From: Pseudomonas crudilactis
Lineage (GTDB): Bacteria; Pseudomonadota; Gammaproteobacteria; Pseudomonadales; Pseudomonadaceae
NCBI RefSeq assembly: GCF_013433315.1
Contig: NZ_WXVV01000032.1
Location: 17,835 to 81,834 of the forward strand
Length of the DNA stretch: 64,000 bases
Direction: 5' to 3'
The translations under genes were made by a program, and so were the position numbers. Below the pieces are notes generated by a model, which was given only the letters and a program-made list of their open reading frames with translations, was not told the origin of the DNA and did not search any database. This document shows positions 27,925 to 35,701 of the stretch, piece after piece (the stretch's first letter is position 1; the number at the start of each line of letters is the position of its first letter).

Positions 27925-27933
27925 GACCCTGCC

Positions 27934-30900
27934 TCAGTCTGTGGTCGCCAATGCCGGTGAGGGCATCGGTTTGGGCCGGTGGAACAACCGCTCAAGCCAC
28001 AAGTATATGACTGGAGTGGTGAACAACGTCAGCATCTGGCTGACCAGCAAACCGCCCACCACCGCGATCCCCAGCGGTTGGCGCAGTTCGGCGCCGGTGC
28101 CGTAACCGAGCATCAGCGGCAGCGCGCCGAGCAGAGCGGCGAGGGTGGTCATGATGATCGGCCGGAACCGCGTGATGCACGCTTCGAAAATCGCATCCTG
28201 CGGTGACAGGCCTCGGTGGCGCTGGGCTTCGAGGGCGAAGTCGATCATCAGGATGCCGTTCTTCTTGACGATACCGATCAGCAACACCAGCCCGATCAGC
28301 GCCATGATCGAAAAGTCCTGGCCGCAGATCCACAGCATGATCACCGCGCCCAAGCCTGCCGCCGGCAGAGTCGAAATGATCGTCAGCGGGTGCACGAAGC
28401 TTTCATAAAGCACGCCGAGAATGATGTACACCGCCACCAGCGCCGCGAGGATAAGCCACGGCTGACTGGCCAACGAACTCTGGAACGCTTGAGCCGCACC
28501 CTGGAAATTGCCGCTGATCGCGGTTGGCATGCCGATCTCGGCCTTGGCCTGATTGAGCAGAATCACCGCATCACCCAACGCCACACCGGGCGCCAAGTTG
28601 AACGACAGGTTGGCCGCCGGGAACATCCCGTCATGGGCAATCGACAACGGGCCAATGGTCGGCGCATCGAATTTGGCCAGCGCTGACAGCGGCACCATCT
28701 CGCCACTCAGCGGTGAGCGCAGGTAGAAATAGTTGAGGCTTTCGGCCTTGCCGCGCTGTTTTGTGTCCAGTTCCAGAATCACGTTGTACTGATTGACCTG
28801 GGTCTGGAATTCATTGATCTGGCGTTGGCCGAAAGCGTCGTACAGCGCCTCGTCGACATCGCTGGCGGTCAGGCCGAAACGCGCGGCGGCGCTGCGGTCG
28901 ATGCTGATGTGGGTGATGCTGCCGCCCAGTTGCAGGTCGTTGGAAATGTCGCGGAACGCCGGGTTGCTGCGCAGTTTTTCGGTGAGACGTTGCGTCCATG
29001 TCGCGAGGGTCGCGCCGTCGTTACTCTTCAGCACATATTGGTATTGCGCGCGGCTCGGACCGGAGCTGAGGTTGATGTCCTGGCCGGCGCGCAGGTAGAG
29101 GACGATGCCGGGGACTTTCATCAGTTGCGGACGGATACGGTCGATGAACTGGCTGGCGCTGACGTCGCGGTCGCCACGTTTTTTCAGGGCAATCCAGAAA
29201 CGGCCGTTGGCGATGGTCTGGTTGCTGCCGGAGACGCCGACTGAATGGGAGAACGCCTGCACGGCGGGGTCGGCGGCGACGATTTCGGCCATCGCCAAGT
29301 GTTTTTTCACCATGTCGCCGTAGGAAATATCCGCAGCGGCTTCAGTGGTACCGAGGACGAAACCGGTGTCCTGCACCGGGAAGAATCCTTTTGGGATAAA
29401 GATGTAACCGCCGATGGCCAGCGCCAGCGACAGACCGAACACGCCAATCATCAATTTCTGATGGGCGAGGGCGCGGCGCAAACCTTTCTCATACCAGCCG
29501 AGCAAACGTTCGCTGAAGCCCGGTTTGTCGTGGGCGTGATGCTCCGGTTTGCGCATGAACAGCGCTGCCAGCGTCGGCGCGAGGGTCAATGAGACCACCA
29601 CGGAAATCATGATGGTCGAGGTCGCGGTCAGGGCGAATTCCTTGAACAGGCGCCCGACCACACCGCCCATGAACAGCAGCGGAATAAATGCCGCCACCAG
29701 CGAGAAACTGATCGAGACCACGGTGAAACCGATCTCGCCGGCGCCCTTGATCGCCGCTTCGCGCATGTCGTCGCCGGCCTCCAGATGGCGATGGATGTTT
29801 TCCACCACCACGATCGCATCGTCGACGACGAAGCCGACCGCGACGACGATCGCCACCAGCGTCAGGTTGTTCAGGCTGAAGCCGAGGATGTACATCAAGG
29901 CGAAACTGGCGATCAACGACACGCCGAGCACTGCCGAGACAATCAGGGTCGCCGACAATTGGCGCAGGAACAGCGCCATCACCGCGACCACCAGCATGAT
30001 CGCGATCAACAGGGTGATTTCCACTTCATGCAGCGAGGCACGAATGGTCTGGGTGCGATCGATCAGGGTTTTCACCTGCACCGAGGCCGGCAGCATCGCT
30101 TCGAGGCCGGGCAGGGCGGCTTGAATGCGGTCAACGGTTTCAACGATGTTGGCGCCCGGCTGGCGAGAGATCACCAAGTTCACCCCCGGCTGATCACCGG
30201 CCCAGGCTTGCACGTAGGCATCTTCCGAACCGTTGACGACTTTGGCGACATCGCGCAGGTGAACCGGGGCGCCATCCTTGTAGGAAACGATGAGTTGGCT
30301 GTAGTCCTCGGGGTGGAACAACTGGTCGTTGGTCGACAGCGTCGAGATGCTCGATTCGCCGTACAGCGCGCCTTTGGCGAGGTTGAGGCTGGTCTGCTGA
30401 ATCGCCAGTCGGATGTCGGCGAGGGTCAAGCCGATCGCCGCGAGCTTGTCCGCCGAGGCTTGTACGCGGATCGCCGGACGTTGCTGACCGGTGATGTTGA
30501 TTTGTCCTACGCCGTCGATCTGACTGATCTGACGCGAGAGCAGGGTTTCCACCAGGTCGCTGAGTTCGGTGCCGGGCATTTGCGTCGAGCTGACGCTGAG
30601 GATCAGCACCGGGCTGTCGGCCGGGTTGACCTTCTTCCAGGTTGGCAGCGTCGGCATGTCCTTGGGCAGTTTGCCGGCGGCGGTGTTGATCGCGGCTTGG
30701 ACCTCTTGCGCGGCAGTGTCGATGCTTTTATCGAGGGTGAATTGCAGGGTCAGCAGGCTTGAGCCCAGCGCACTGCTGGAGGTCATCTGGGTCATGCCGG
30801 GGATGGCGCTGAATTGCACCTCCAGCGGCGTGGCCACGGACGAGGCCATGGTGTCGGGGCTGGCACCGGGCAACTGCGCGGAGACCTGAATCGTCGGAAA

Positions 30901-31035
30901 TTCCGCTTCCGGCAGTGGGGCGATTGGCAAGCGCGGGAAGGCAATCAAACCGACCAGCACCAAAGCGATGGTCAGCAGAATGGTTGCCACCGGATGATCG
31001 ATGCACCACGTGGAGACACCTTTGTGCGCCTTCAT
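27934..31035 (-). CDS. RND efflux pump, HAE-1 family inner-membrane transporter (MdtC/MuxC-like)
   Basis: 1033-residue proton-driven drug exporter with the two-fold RND architecture: helix 1 near residues 15-33, a large periplasmic loop, the central helix bundle, a second loop and helices 8-12. The proton-relay pair is in VGFVVDDAIVVVENIHRH. The FPRLPIAPLPEAEFPTI segment and GANIVETVDRI are typical of the MdtB/MdtC branch. Only one transporter is encoded, whereas MdtBC-type systems use two different subunits, so it presumably works as a homotrimer. No outer-membrane channel gene is adjacent. The start overlaps the adaptor stop (ATGA). Confidence 0.94.
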   Translation of the reverse strand: MKAHKGVSTWCIDHPVATILLTIALVLVGLIAFPRLPIAPLPEAEFPTIQVSAQLPGASPDTMASSVATPLEVQFSAIPGMTQMTSSSALGSSLLTLQFTLDKSIDTAAQEVQAAINTAAGKLPKDMPTLPTWKKVNPADSPVLILSVSSTQMPGTELSDLVETLLSRQISQIDGVGQINITGQQRPAIRVQASADKLAAIGLTLADIRLAIQQTSLNLAKGALYGESSISTLSTNDQLFHPEDYSQLIVSYKDGAPVHLRDVAKVVNGSEDAYVQAWAGDQPGVNLVISRQPGANIVETVDRIQAALPGLEAMLPASVQVKTLIDRTQTIRASLHEVEITLLIAIMLVVAVMALFLRQLSATLIVSAVLGVSLIASFALMYILGFSLNNLTLVAIVVAVGFVVDDAIVVVENIHRHLEAGDDMREAAIKGAGEIGFTVVSISFSLVAAFIPLLFMGGVVGRLFKEFALTATSTIMISVVVSLTLAPTLAALFMRKPEHHAHDKPGFSERLLGWYEKGLRRALAHQKLMIGVFGLSLALAIGGYIFIPKGFFPVQDTGFVLGTTEAAADISYGDMVKKHLAMAEIVAADPAVQAFSHSVGVSGSNQTIANGRFWIALKKRGDRDVSASQFIDRIRPQLMKVPGIVLYLRAGQDINLSSGPSRAQYQYVLKSNDGATLATWTQRLTEKLRSNPAFRDISNDLQLGGSITHISIDRSAAARFGLTASDVDEALYDAFGQRQINEFQTQVNQYNVILELDTKQRGKAESLNYFYLRSPLSGEMVPLSALAKFDAPTIGPLSIAHDGMFPAANLSFNLAPGVALGDAVILLNQAKAEIGMPTAISGNFQGAAQAFQSSLASQPWLILAALVAVYIILGVLYESFVHPLTIISTLPAAGLGAVIMLWICGQDFSIMALIGLVLLIGIVKKNGILMIDFALEAQRHRGLSPQDAIFEACITRFRPIIMTTLAALLGALPLMLGYGTGAELRQPLGIAVVGGLLVSQMLTLFTTPVIYLWLERLFHRPKPMPSPALATTD

Positions 31036-32192
31036 GGTTTCGGCTCCGCTTGCACCACCTGCGCCGGCTCGGTCATGACTTGCACGGTCGAGCCGGGCTT
31101 GAGCCGCGACTGGCCGTCGGTGACCAGCACGTCACCGGCCTTCACGCCTTTGATGATGTCCTGGCCGCTGCCTTGGTAAACCATCTGTACTTGCACGGCT
31201 TCGACCTTGTCGCCGTTGACCCGGTAAACGAAGTGTTGGTCGAGGCCACGTTGTACGACGGTGGGCGGTACGACCAGCGCATCTTTGTCGAGGGCTGTCT
31301 GAATTTTTACCGTGACCAGCAGGCCGGGCCAGAGCTTCTGGCTGGCGTTGTCGAATTCGGCCTTGGCGCGGATGGTGCCGGTGTTGGCGTTGATCTGGTT
31401 GTCGATCAGGGTCAGGTGCCCTTCGCCGAGCAGGTTGCCGGTTTCGCCATCAGTGTCAGCGCCGATGTAGGCCTTGACCGGTGCGCGTTGCGGGTCGTTG
31501 ATCAGGCCTTGCAGGGTTGGCAGCATTTGCTGCGGCAGGGAGAACTCGACGGCGATCGGGTCGATCTGGGTGACGGTGAACAGGCCGGCGGTGTCGGTCA
31601 TGCGCAGGAAGTTGCCTTCATCGACTGTGCGAATACCGACGCGGCCGGTGACTGGGGAGCGAATCTGCGTGTAGGACAGCTGAACTTGGGCGGCGTCGAT
31701 CGAGGCTTGGTTGCCTTGGGCAGTGGCTTTCAATTGGTTGACCAGGGCTTGTTGCTGGTCGTAGGTCTGCTTCGAGATGCCGTCGTCGACGGTGAGCAGT
31801 TTGTAGCGTTTGAGGTTGACCAGGGCGACTTGCAGTTGCGCCTGGCTTTCGCCGAGTTGGGCGCGGGCCTGGTCGAGGCTGGCGCGGATGGAGCGGTCGT
31901 CGATGGTGGCCAGCAGGTCGCCTGCTTTGACGAGTTGGCCTTCTTTGACGAGGATTTTGGTGAGGATGCCGTCTATTTGTGGGCGCACCACGACGCTGTG
32001 TAATGAGAGTACGGAGCCGATGCCGCTGGTGTAGCGGGGGACGTCTTTTTCGCTGACCGCTATGACTCGCACCGGGATGGCGGTGGGGGTGGCGAGTTTG
32101 GTCGGGGCGGGTTTCAGGGTGTACCACAGACCTGCGCCTGCGAGGACGATCAATAGGGTGGCGAGCAGGGCTTTGTTCTTTTGGATTCGCAT
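31032..32192 (-). CDS. RND efflux periplasmic adaptor (membrane fusion protein)
   Basis: 386-residue adaptor joining the RND pump to an outer-membrane channel. An N-terminal membrane anchor (ALLATLLIVLAGAGLWYTL) is uncleaved or a signal anchor. Then come the lipoyl half-motifs VVRPQIDGILTKILVKEGQ and IRSPVTGRVGIRTVDEGN around a hairpin with ARAQLGESQAQLQVALVNLKR, and a beta-barrel (LTLIDNQINANTGTIRAKAEF). It is the first gene of the four-gene operon. The absence of a TolC-like gene implies sharing of a channel encoded elsewhere. Confidence 0.93.
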   Translation of the reverse strand: MRIQKNKALLATLLIVLAGAGLWYTLKPAPTKLATPTAIPVRVIAVSEKDVPRYTSGIGSVLSLHSVVVRPQIDGILTKILVKEGQLVKAGDLLATIDDRSIRASLDQARAQLGESQAQLQVALVNLKRYKLLTVDDGISKQTYDQQQALVNQLKATAQGNQASIDAAQVQLSYTQIRSPVTGRVGIRTVDEGNFLRMTDTAGLFTVTQIDPIAVEFSLPQQMLPTLQGLINDPQRAPVKAYIGADTDGETGNLLGEGHLTLIDNQINANTGTIRAKAEFDNASQKLWPGLLVTVKIQTALDKDALVVPPTVVQRGLDQHFVYRVNGDKVEAVQVQMVYQGSGQDIIKGVKAGDVLVTDGQSRLKPGSTVQVMTEPAQVVQAEPKP

Positions 32193-32330
32193 GCGGGGTG
32201 GGCGCCGGACGGAGTTTGGGCAGGGTTAGGGTCTTTATAAACTTGTTTGGGGGTCAGGAGGGTGACGGCTAGCTGTCGGCGCTGTCAGTTTCGCTGGGTG
32301 CATATCCGTTGCTGCGGGTGTGGCTGATTA

Positions 32331-32620
32331 CGGTTCCGCCCTTACGGCGGGTCACTTTTTACAAACGCCTAAAAAGTAACCAAAAACGCTTGCTCCTACG
32401 TGCGGCCCGCTCGCTGGGGCTCGGGGTTCCTTCGCTGCGGGATCGATCCGGGCGCAGCGTCTACGGTTTGCTTCGCTGCACCTCCTCTCGCTGTGTTTGG
32501 CTGCGCCAAACGGTCGCTGCGCTCCCACGCCCGGATCAATCCCTCCACTCAGCCTTCCGACGTCGCCCGTGGATCAAGATCAAGAGCAGGCGAGCTGACA
32601 CTCGGCCTATTGAGTGGTGA
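32331..32620. repeat. Non-coding hairpin-headed repeat typical of Pseudomonas spacers
   Basis: Two adjacent hairpins, CCGCC/GGCGG at 32336-32350 and ACTTTTTA/TAAAAAGT at 32354-32377, precede about 240 bases rich in TTCGCTGC/GCTGCGC motifs and ending near GTGGATCAAGATCAAGAGC. I remember close copies in many fluorescens-group spacers, but I cannot check this here. A 103-codon frame runs through it (32309-32620) with no ribosome site and a low-complexity Arg/Leu/Ser product, so I do not call it a gene. Confidence 0.6.
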
Positions 32621-32683
32621 AAAGCACAGCGTGGCCGGCTTTTGATTTGCGTTGGATTCGCCCCTCATCGGAAAGCCGCCCGC

Positions 32684-32934
32684 CCAGCCCTCTCCCGAGG
32701 GAGAGGGAGCCGATCTGTGGGCTTTTCAAAACCTGAGTTCACCGCGGTATCGCACGTCGGCGTAGCTCTCCCAAACACTTCGGTCAGTCCCCTCTCCCTC
32801 CGGGAGAGGGCTAGGGTGAGGGGCTTTTGATCTGTTTCAAAACCTGAGTTCAACACGGTATCGCACGTCGGCGTAGCTCTGCCAAACACCTCGGTCAGTC
32901 CCCTCTCCCTCTGGGAGAGGGCTAGGGTGAGGGT
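32684..32934. repeat. Tandemly duplicated fragments of the CCCTCTCCC repeat family
   Basis: A truncated left end (CCCTCTCCCGAGGGAGAGGG near 32688-32707) is followed by two 111-base tandem units that each carry TTTCAAAACCTGAGTTCA, GGTATCGCACGTCGGCGTAG, CACTTCGGTCAGTCCCCTCT (or one-base variants) and a GGGAGAGGGCTAGGGTGAGGG end. The units begin at 32724 and 32835. The interior differs from the copies at 25711, 39837 and 50825, so this is a distinct subfamily sharing the ends. Confidence 0.75.
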
Positions 32935-32994
32935 TGGCTTTTGGCTGTTTAAATTTGTGTCAAATAACCAGAACCTTCCCACAAGGTTTTCAGG

Positions 32995-33023
32995 TTGTCC
33001 GTCGGACGTGCGCTCTCTAGTCT
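32995..33023 (+). promoter_or_regulatory. Candidate promoter for the structured leader and DUF6124 gene
   Basis: TTGTCC at 32995-33000, a 17-base spacer, and TAGTCT at 33018-33023, putting the start near 33030, the first base of the first hairpin of the leader. Spacing is ideal, but the hexamers are imperfect. Confidence 0.45.
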
Positions 33024-33029
33024 TGGGTT

Positions 33030-33212
33030 GTCGCCGAAAACTCGGTGATCGGGTGTGAGAACCCTGAAAAATTAGTGAATCAGTCCATCAGTCCGCATAA
33101 TTGCCGGCGGCTTGTCCGCTGCTTGCAAATGCTTCATGGCGGCTGTGTGCGGGCAGACTTCGGTCTGGCCGGTTTCCTATTTTTCCGGTTTCTCACCCCG
33201 CACATAGCTGCC
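33030..33212 (+). promoter_or_regulatory. Multi-hairpin structured 5' leader upstream of the DUF6124 gene
   Basis: At least four elements fold locally: an 8-bp hairpin with AAAC loop (33030-33049), GGGT/ACCC (33051-33064), CGGCGG/CCGCTG inside TTGC/GCAA (33101-33128), and a three-way junction. In the junction a 13-bp outer stem (33141-33153 with 33197-33209, two wobbles) encloses CAGAC-TTCG-GTCTG (33154-33167) and a CCGG/CCGG hairpin (33169-33188). The UUCG tetraloop and nested stems suggest a real RNA fold. It ends about 60 bases before the start codon. Function is unknown; it is inferred to be cis-regulatory. Confidence 0.5.
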
Positions 33213-33273
33213 ACCCACTTCGCCGCGTGAGAAACGGCAAGGGATGGCTCCCATTTGCAAAATAGGGTTTCCA

Positions 33274-33636
33274 ATGACTAAGCCAGTTCCAGATCCACCC
33301 ATCGATCCCACAACCCCACTCGAAGACGCCATCCGCGCCGACGACCAGATCAAAACCCGCGAAGCCATCAAGCGCGCCCTCGACTTCTATCTCTGCCCCG
33401 AGCCGGTCAAACCGCGTCAGCCCAGTACGATGTTCCTCATCCACCCGAACATCGACACCGAAAGCCTGCTGGCCCACGCCTGCGAATCACTGGCTTCAGC
33501 CAATGTCATGGCCGGTGATCTGGCCGATCAGCTCAGTCGTCCGCAGCGCAGTACGGCGCTGGCGATCCAGCAGATCGTCATGCTTGCCGAGCTGGCGGTG
33601 AACCGGGCGCTGGATCGGGTTGATCCACAAACGTAA
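33274..33636 (+). CDS. DUF6124 family protein
   Basis: 120-residue acidic cytoplasmic protein of a family (DUF6124) that I know as small multicopy genes in pseudomonads. The N-terminus is proline-rich (PVPDPPIDPTTPLEDAIRAD) and is followed by helical segments including LLAHACESLASANVMAGDLAD and ALAIQQIVMLAELAVNRALD, resembling the end of DUF3077 proteins. The ATG at 33274 has AGGG upstream; the frame opens earlier, but without a good start. Expression is probably controlled by the long structured leader. No function is known. Confidence 0.82.
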   Translation: MTKPVPDPPIDPTTPLEDAIRADDQIKTREAIKRALDFYLCPEPVKPRQPSTMFLIHPNIDTESLLAHACESLASANVMAGDLADQLSRPQRSTALAIQQIVMLAELAVNRALDRVDPQT

Positions 33637-33662
33637 TCCGTCTGAACACCGCGTCATCGTTC

Positions 33663-33728
33663 TTCGCGAGCAGGCTCGCTCCTACAAGGGGATCGCAATC
33701 CAAATGTAGGTGTGAGCCTGTTTGCGAT
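33663..33728. repeat. Degenerate REP doublet
   Basis: An intact REP unit (TTCGCGAGCAGGCTCGCTCC, 33663) faces a diverged inverted partner (TGTAGGTGTGAGCCTGTTTGCG, 33705). It separates the DUF6124 gene from the MNT/HEPN pair. Confidence 0.8.
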
Positions 33729-33770
33729 GGCGATTGTTCTGTGGCCGCTGTCTCTGGAAATATCCGCAAG

Positions 33771-33813
33771 TTGATAAGTCCCAAAAAGGGACCTATCGTT
33801 CCCTTTTTGGGAC
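33771..33813 (+). promoter_or_regulatory. Promoter embedded in a perfect inverted repeat (operator of the MNT/HEPN pair)
   Basis: TTGATA at 33771-33776, 17-base spacer, TATCGT at 33794-33799. The spacer holds GTCCCAAAAAGGGA (33778-33791), and TCCCTTTTTGGGAC lies at 33800-33813, so the 14-base arms are perfectly complementary around an 8-base centre that contains the -10. Each arm is itself a palindrome apart from its central A or T run. A dimeric regulator bound here would cover the promoter; the HTH domain of the next protein is the obvious candidate. Confidence 0.72.
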
Positions 33814-33828
33814 TCTTTGGCCTTCACA

Positions 33829-34458
33829 GTGGAAACTATCTCTCTAAGCGAAGCGCTGTTTACCACCACTCAACAAAAAGTGTTGGGTCTGCTGTTCGGT
33901 AAGCCTGACCAGACTTTCTATGCCAATGAGATCGCGCGCTGGGCGCGTGTTGGCAAAGGCAGTCTCATGCGTGAACTCGACCGTCTGCAGCGAGCCGGTG
34001 TGTTGCGCATGACAAGGGTGGGCAATCAGAACCATTACCAGGCCAATCCCACCTGTCCCATCTATGCCGAACTGCTGGGCATCGCTCGCAAGACGTTTGC
34101 CATCGCCGAGCCTCTGCGTCAGGCATTGCAGCCGTTTACCGAGCAGATCACTTGGGCGTTTGTCTATGGCTCCATCGCCAAAGACACAGCAAACACACTC
34201 AGTGACATTGATCTCATGCTGATCGGCGAAGGCCTGCACTACAGTGACGTCATGGAACGGCTCATGCCCATGGAGGAGCAATTGGGTCGTCCCATCAACC
34301 CGACGCTTTACACCCCGCAAGACTGGGCGGCGAAACTGGCTGCGCAAAACAGCTTTGTCGTGCGGGTGGTGCGGCAGGAAAAAATCGATCTGTTAGGGGC
34401 AAACCCTTTGGAGTCCAAGGATGGGCAACAACGAGAGTCTGGAGAATCTTCTACGTAG
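33829..34458 (+). CDS. HTH-fused minimal nucleotidyltransferase (MNT antitoxin-like)
   Basis: About 209 residues. The first about 90 residues form a winged helix-turn-helix (TTTQQKVLGLLFGKPDQTFY, IARWARVGKGSLMRELDRLQ). The second half is a Pol-beta-type minimal nucleotidyltransferase with the catalytic pattern GS-x10-DxD (GSIAKDTANTLSDIDLMLIG). MNT partners of HEPN toxins neutralise them, in the studied case by AMPylating the toxin. Its end overlaps the HEPN gene by 38 bases. No good ribosome site is seen: GTG at 33829 was chosen, TTG at 33817 is possible, and the mRNA leader would be only about 10-25 bases. The fused DNA-binding domain suggests direct autorepression at the adjoining palindrome. 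Confidence 0.82.
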   Translation: METISLSEALFTTTQQKVLGLLFGKPDQTFYANEIARWARVGKGSLMRELDRLQRAGVLRMTRVGNQNHYQANPTCPIYAELLGIARKTFAIAEPLRQALQPFTEQITWAFVYGSIAKDTANTLSDIDLMLIGEGLHYSDVMERLMPMEEQLGRPINPTLYTPQDWAAKLAAQNSFVVRVVRQEKIDLLGANPLESKDGQQRESGESST

Positions 34459-34840
34459 CGGTGGGCTGAAAGCGGAGCCGCCGGATCGCAAGGAGTGTGA
34501 GGGCTTGATGCGCTCGGCGGTGGATCGGCTCAAGGATGCGCAAACTTCTACGTTGTCTTTTTCCAGCCGTTTCGACTTGGCCTATAACGCAGCGCACGCA
34601 TTGGCGCTGACGGCGCTTCGATTGAGTGGTTATCGATCGGATAAACGCTATCTGGTCTTTCAGTGTCTGGTGCATACGGCGCATATCAGCAAGGTTCAGG
34701 TGCGATTGTTCGCGTTGTGTCATGAGCGGCGCAATCTCGCGGAATACGAAGGGTATATGGATGAGGATGACGCTCTTCTGGCGCAGTTGTTGGAAAGCGC
34801 CTCGCAATTGTTGAGTAACGTCCAGCAACGAATGAACTGA
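34421..34840 (+). CDS. HEPN-domain protein, partner of the HTH-MNT protein
   Basis: 139-residue all-helical HEPN-type protein. The helices SSRFDLAYNAAHALALTALR and YLVFQCLVHTAHISKVQVR, and the late CHERRNLAEYEGYMDEDDALL, match the HEPN outline. The usual ribonuclease motif R-x4-6-H is not present; the corresponding position reads RNLAEY, with tyrosine in place of histidine. It overlaps the MNT gene by 38 bases in another frame, typical of coupled toxin-antitoxin synthesis. Whether it is an active RNase toxin is doubtful from sequence; it may act as a nucleotidyltransferase substrate or regulator. Confidence 0.75.
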   Translation: MGNNESLENLLRSGGLKAEPPDRKECEGLMRSAVDRLKDAQTSTLSFSSRFDLAYNAAHALALTALRLSGYRSDKRYLVFQCLVHTAHISKVQVRLFALCHERRNLAEYEGYMDEDDALLAQLLESASQLLSNVQQRMN

Positions 34841-34969
34841 CATCCGGCATGGCTTGCGATCCTGATTAATCTCCTAAAGATCCGCCTCTATGAGCGGATA
34901 CAGCTTGTATGGCTCAGGCCGCGCACGGCGCATATCTCTCTGGGCCGCTCACCCCGGGAGTGTCTTGAA

Positions 34970-35275
34970 ATGAAGCTGAGAACCGCTCTGCCGTCTGTGC
35001 TTCTGTTGCTTCCACTCATAGCCTCCGCCGCGCCTGCCAGTCAATCCGGCGAGATCCGCTTTACCGGGCAAATCGTTGATTCGGGCTGTCAGGTCGGACC
35101 GGTCGGGGCGTTTGCGTCTCGTGAGTCTCGCCAGATCGAAATCAAGCCCGGCCTGAAAGTCGATGTCGGCACCGATCGCAACGCTTGCAGTCTTCAGTCG
35201 CTGCCGATCTCCATGCGCTACGAAGCGCTGAACACCTCAACCGACAAAGGCATCGTCATCATCAGTTACCTGTAA
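34970..35275 (+). CDS. Small secreted protein, possibly fimbrial-subunit-like
   Basis: 101 residues with a signal peptide (LPSVLLLLPLIASAAPA) and a mature domain with two cysteines (in IVDSGCQVG and RNACSLQS) about 39 residues apart. The opening SGEIRFTGQIVDSGCQV resembles the first strand of chaperone-usher pilins, which begin with a similar G-x-I-x-F-x-G-x-I-x-x-x-x-C pattern. It ends early compared with a full pilin (about 150 residues) and has no chaperone or usher neighbours, so it may be an isolated secreted protein. Exact function is unknown. Confidence 0.7.
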   Translation: MKLRTALPSVLLLLPLIASAAPASQSGEIRFTGQIVDSGCQVGPVGAFASRESRQIEIKPGLKVDVGTDRNACSLQSLPISMRYEALNTSTDKGIVIISYL

Positions 35276-35388
35276 AACCGTTCGGCGTGCGCTGAAAAAT
35301 CTTCAGGTGCCGAGTCAGGGCGCACAGGTATACTGCGCGCCTTCGCGGCTCACTGATCGGGCCCGACTTTTTGCTTTCCGGAGCTTTT

Positions 35389-35628
35389 ATGACTTCCCCG
35401 ACCCTGCCGCCGGTTGACGACGCTGTGAGCGATGTCCCGGCTGAACTGGCCGACACCAGCGAAACCAAAGCCGATATCCCGGCGTTCAAATTTCCGTTCA
35501 AGCCGGGCGAGCTGGCCTCTGCCAAAGGCTCGAACCAGCCGTGGTACAAGAACGGCGCCAAGAATGGCCACACCAAGACCCCGGGCATGGCGCCGCCGGG
35601 CACCCGTCGGTCGATGGGCAAGCGCTGA
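35389..35628 (+). CDS. Conserved small hypothetical protein
   Basis: 79-residue hydrophilic protein. It has an acidic N-terminal half (VDDAVSDVPAELADTSETKA) and a basic, glycine-rich tail (WYKNGAKNGHTKTPGMAPPG then RRSMGKR). There are no membrane segments. The ATG at 35389 has GGAG eight bases upstream. I recall similar short proteins in other pseudomonads, but no function. The charge-separated, low-complexity make-up suggests a disordered protein. Confidence 0.7.
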   Translation: MTSPTLPPVDDAVSDVPAELADTSETKADIPAFKFPFKPGELASAKGSNQPWYKNGAKNGHTKTPGMAPPGTRRSMGKR

Positions 35629-35701
35629 TCTGTTCTTGAGGTAATCGCACCTAGACGCAGAATATTCCCACAGAGATAGCAGATTCGCCCTCTGGGAATC
35701 C

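Noticed and set aside
32309..32620. Plus-strand 103-codon frame
   Set aside because: No ribosome site, low-complexity Arg/Leu/Ser product, lies in the hairpin-headed spacer repeat.
32665..32982. Minus-strand 105-codon frame with repeated LTLALSQRERGLTEVFG
   Set aside because: It is a translation of the tandem CCCTCTCCC repeats; the peptide repeats only because the DNA does.
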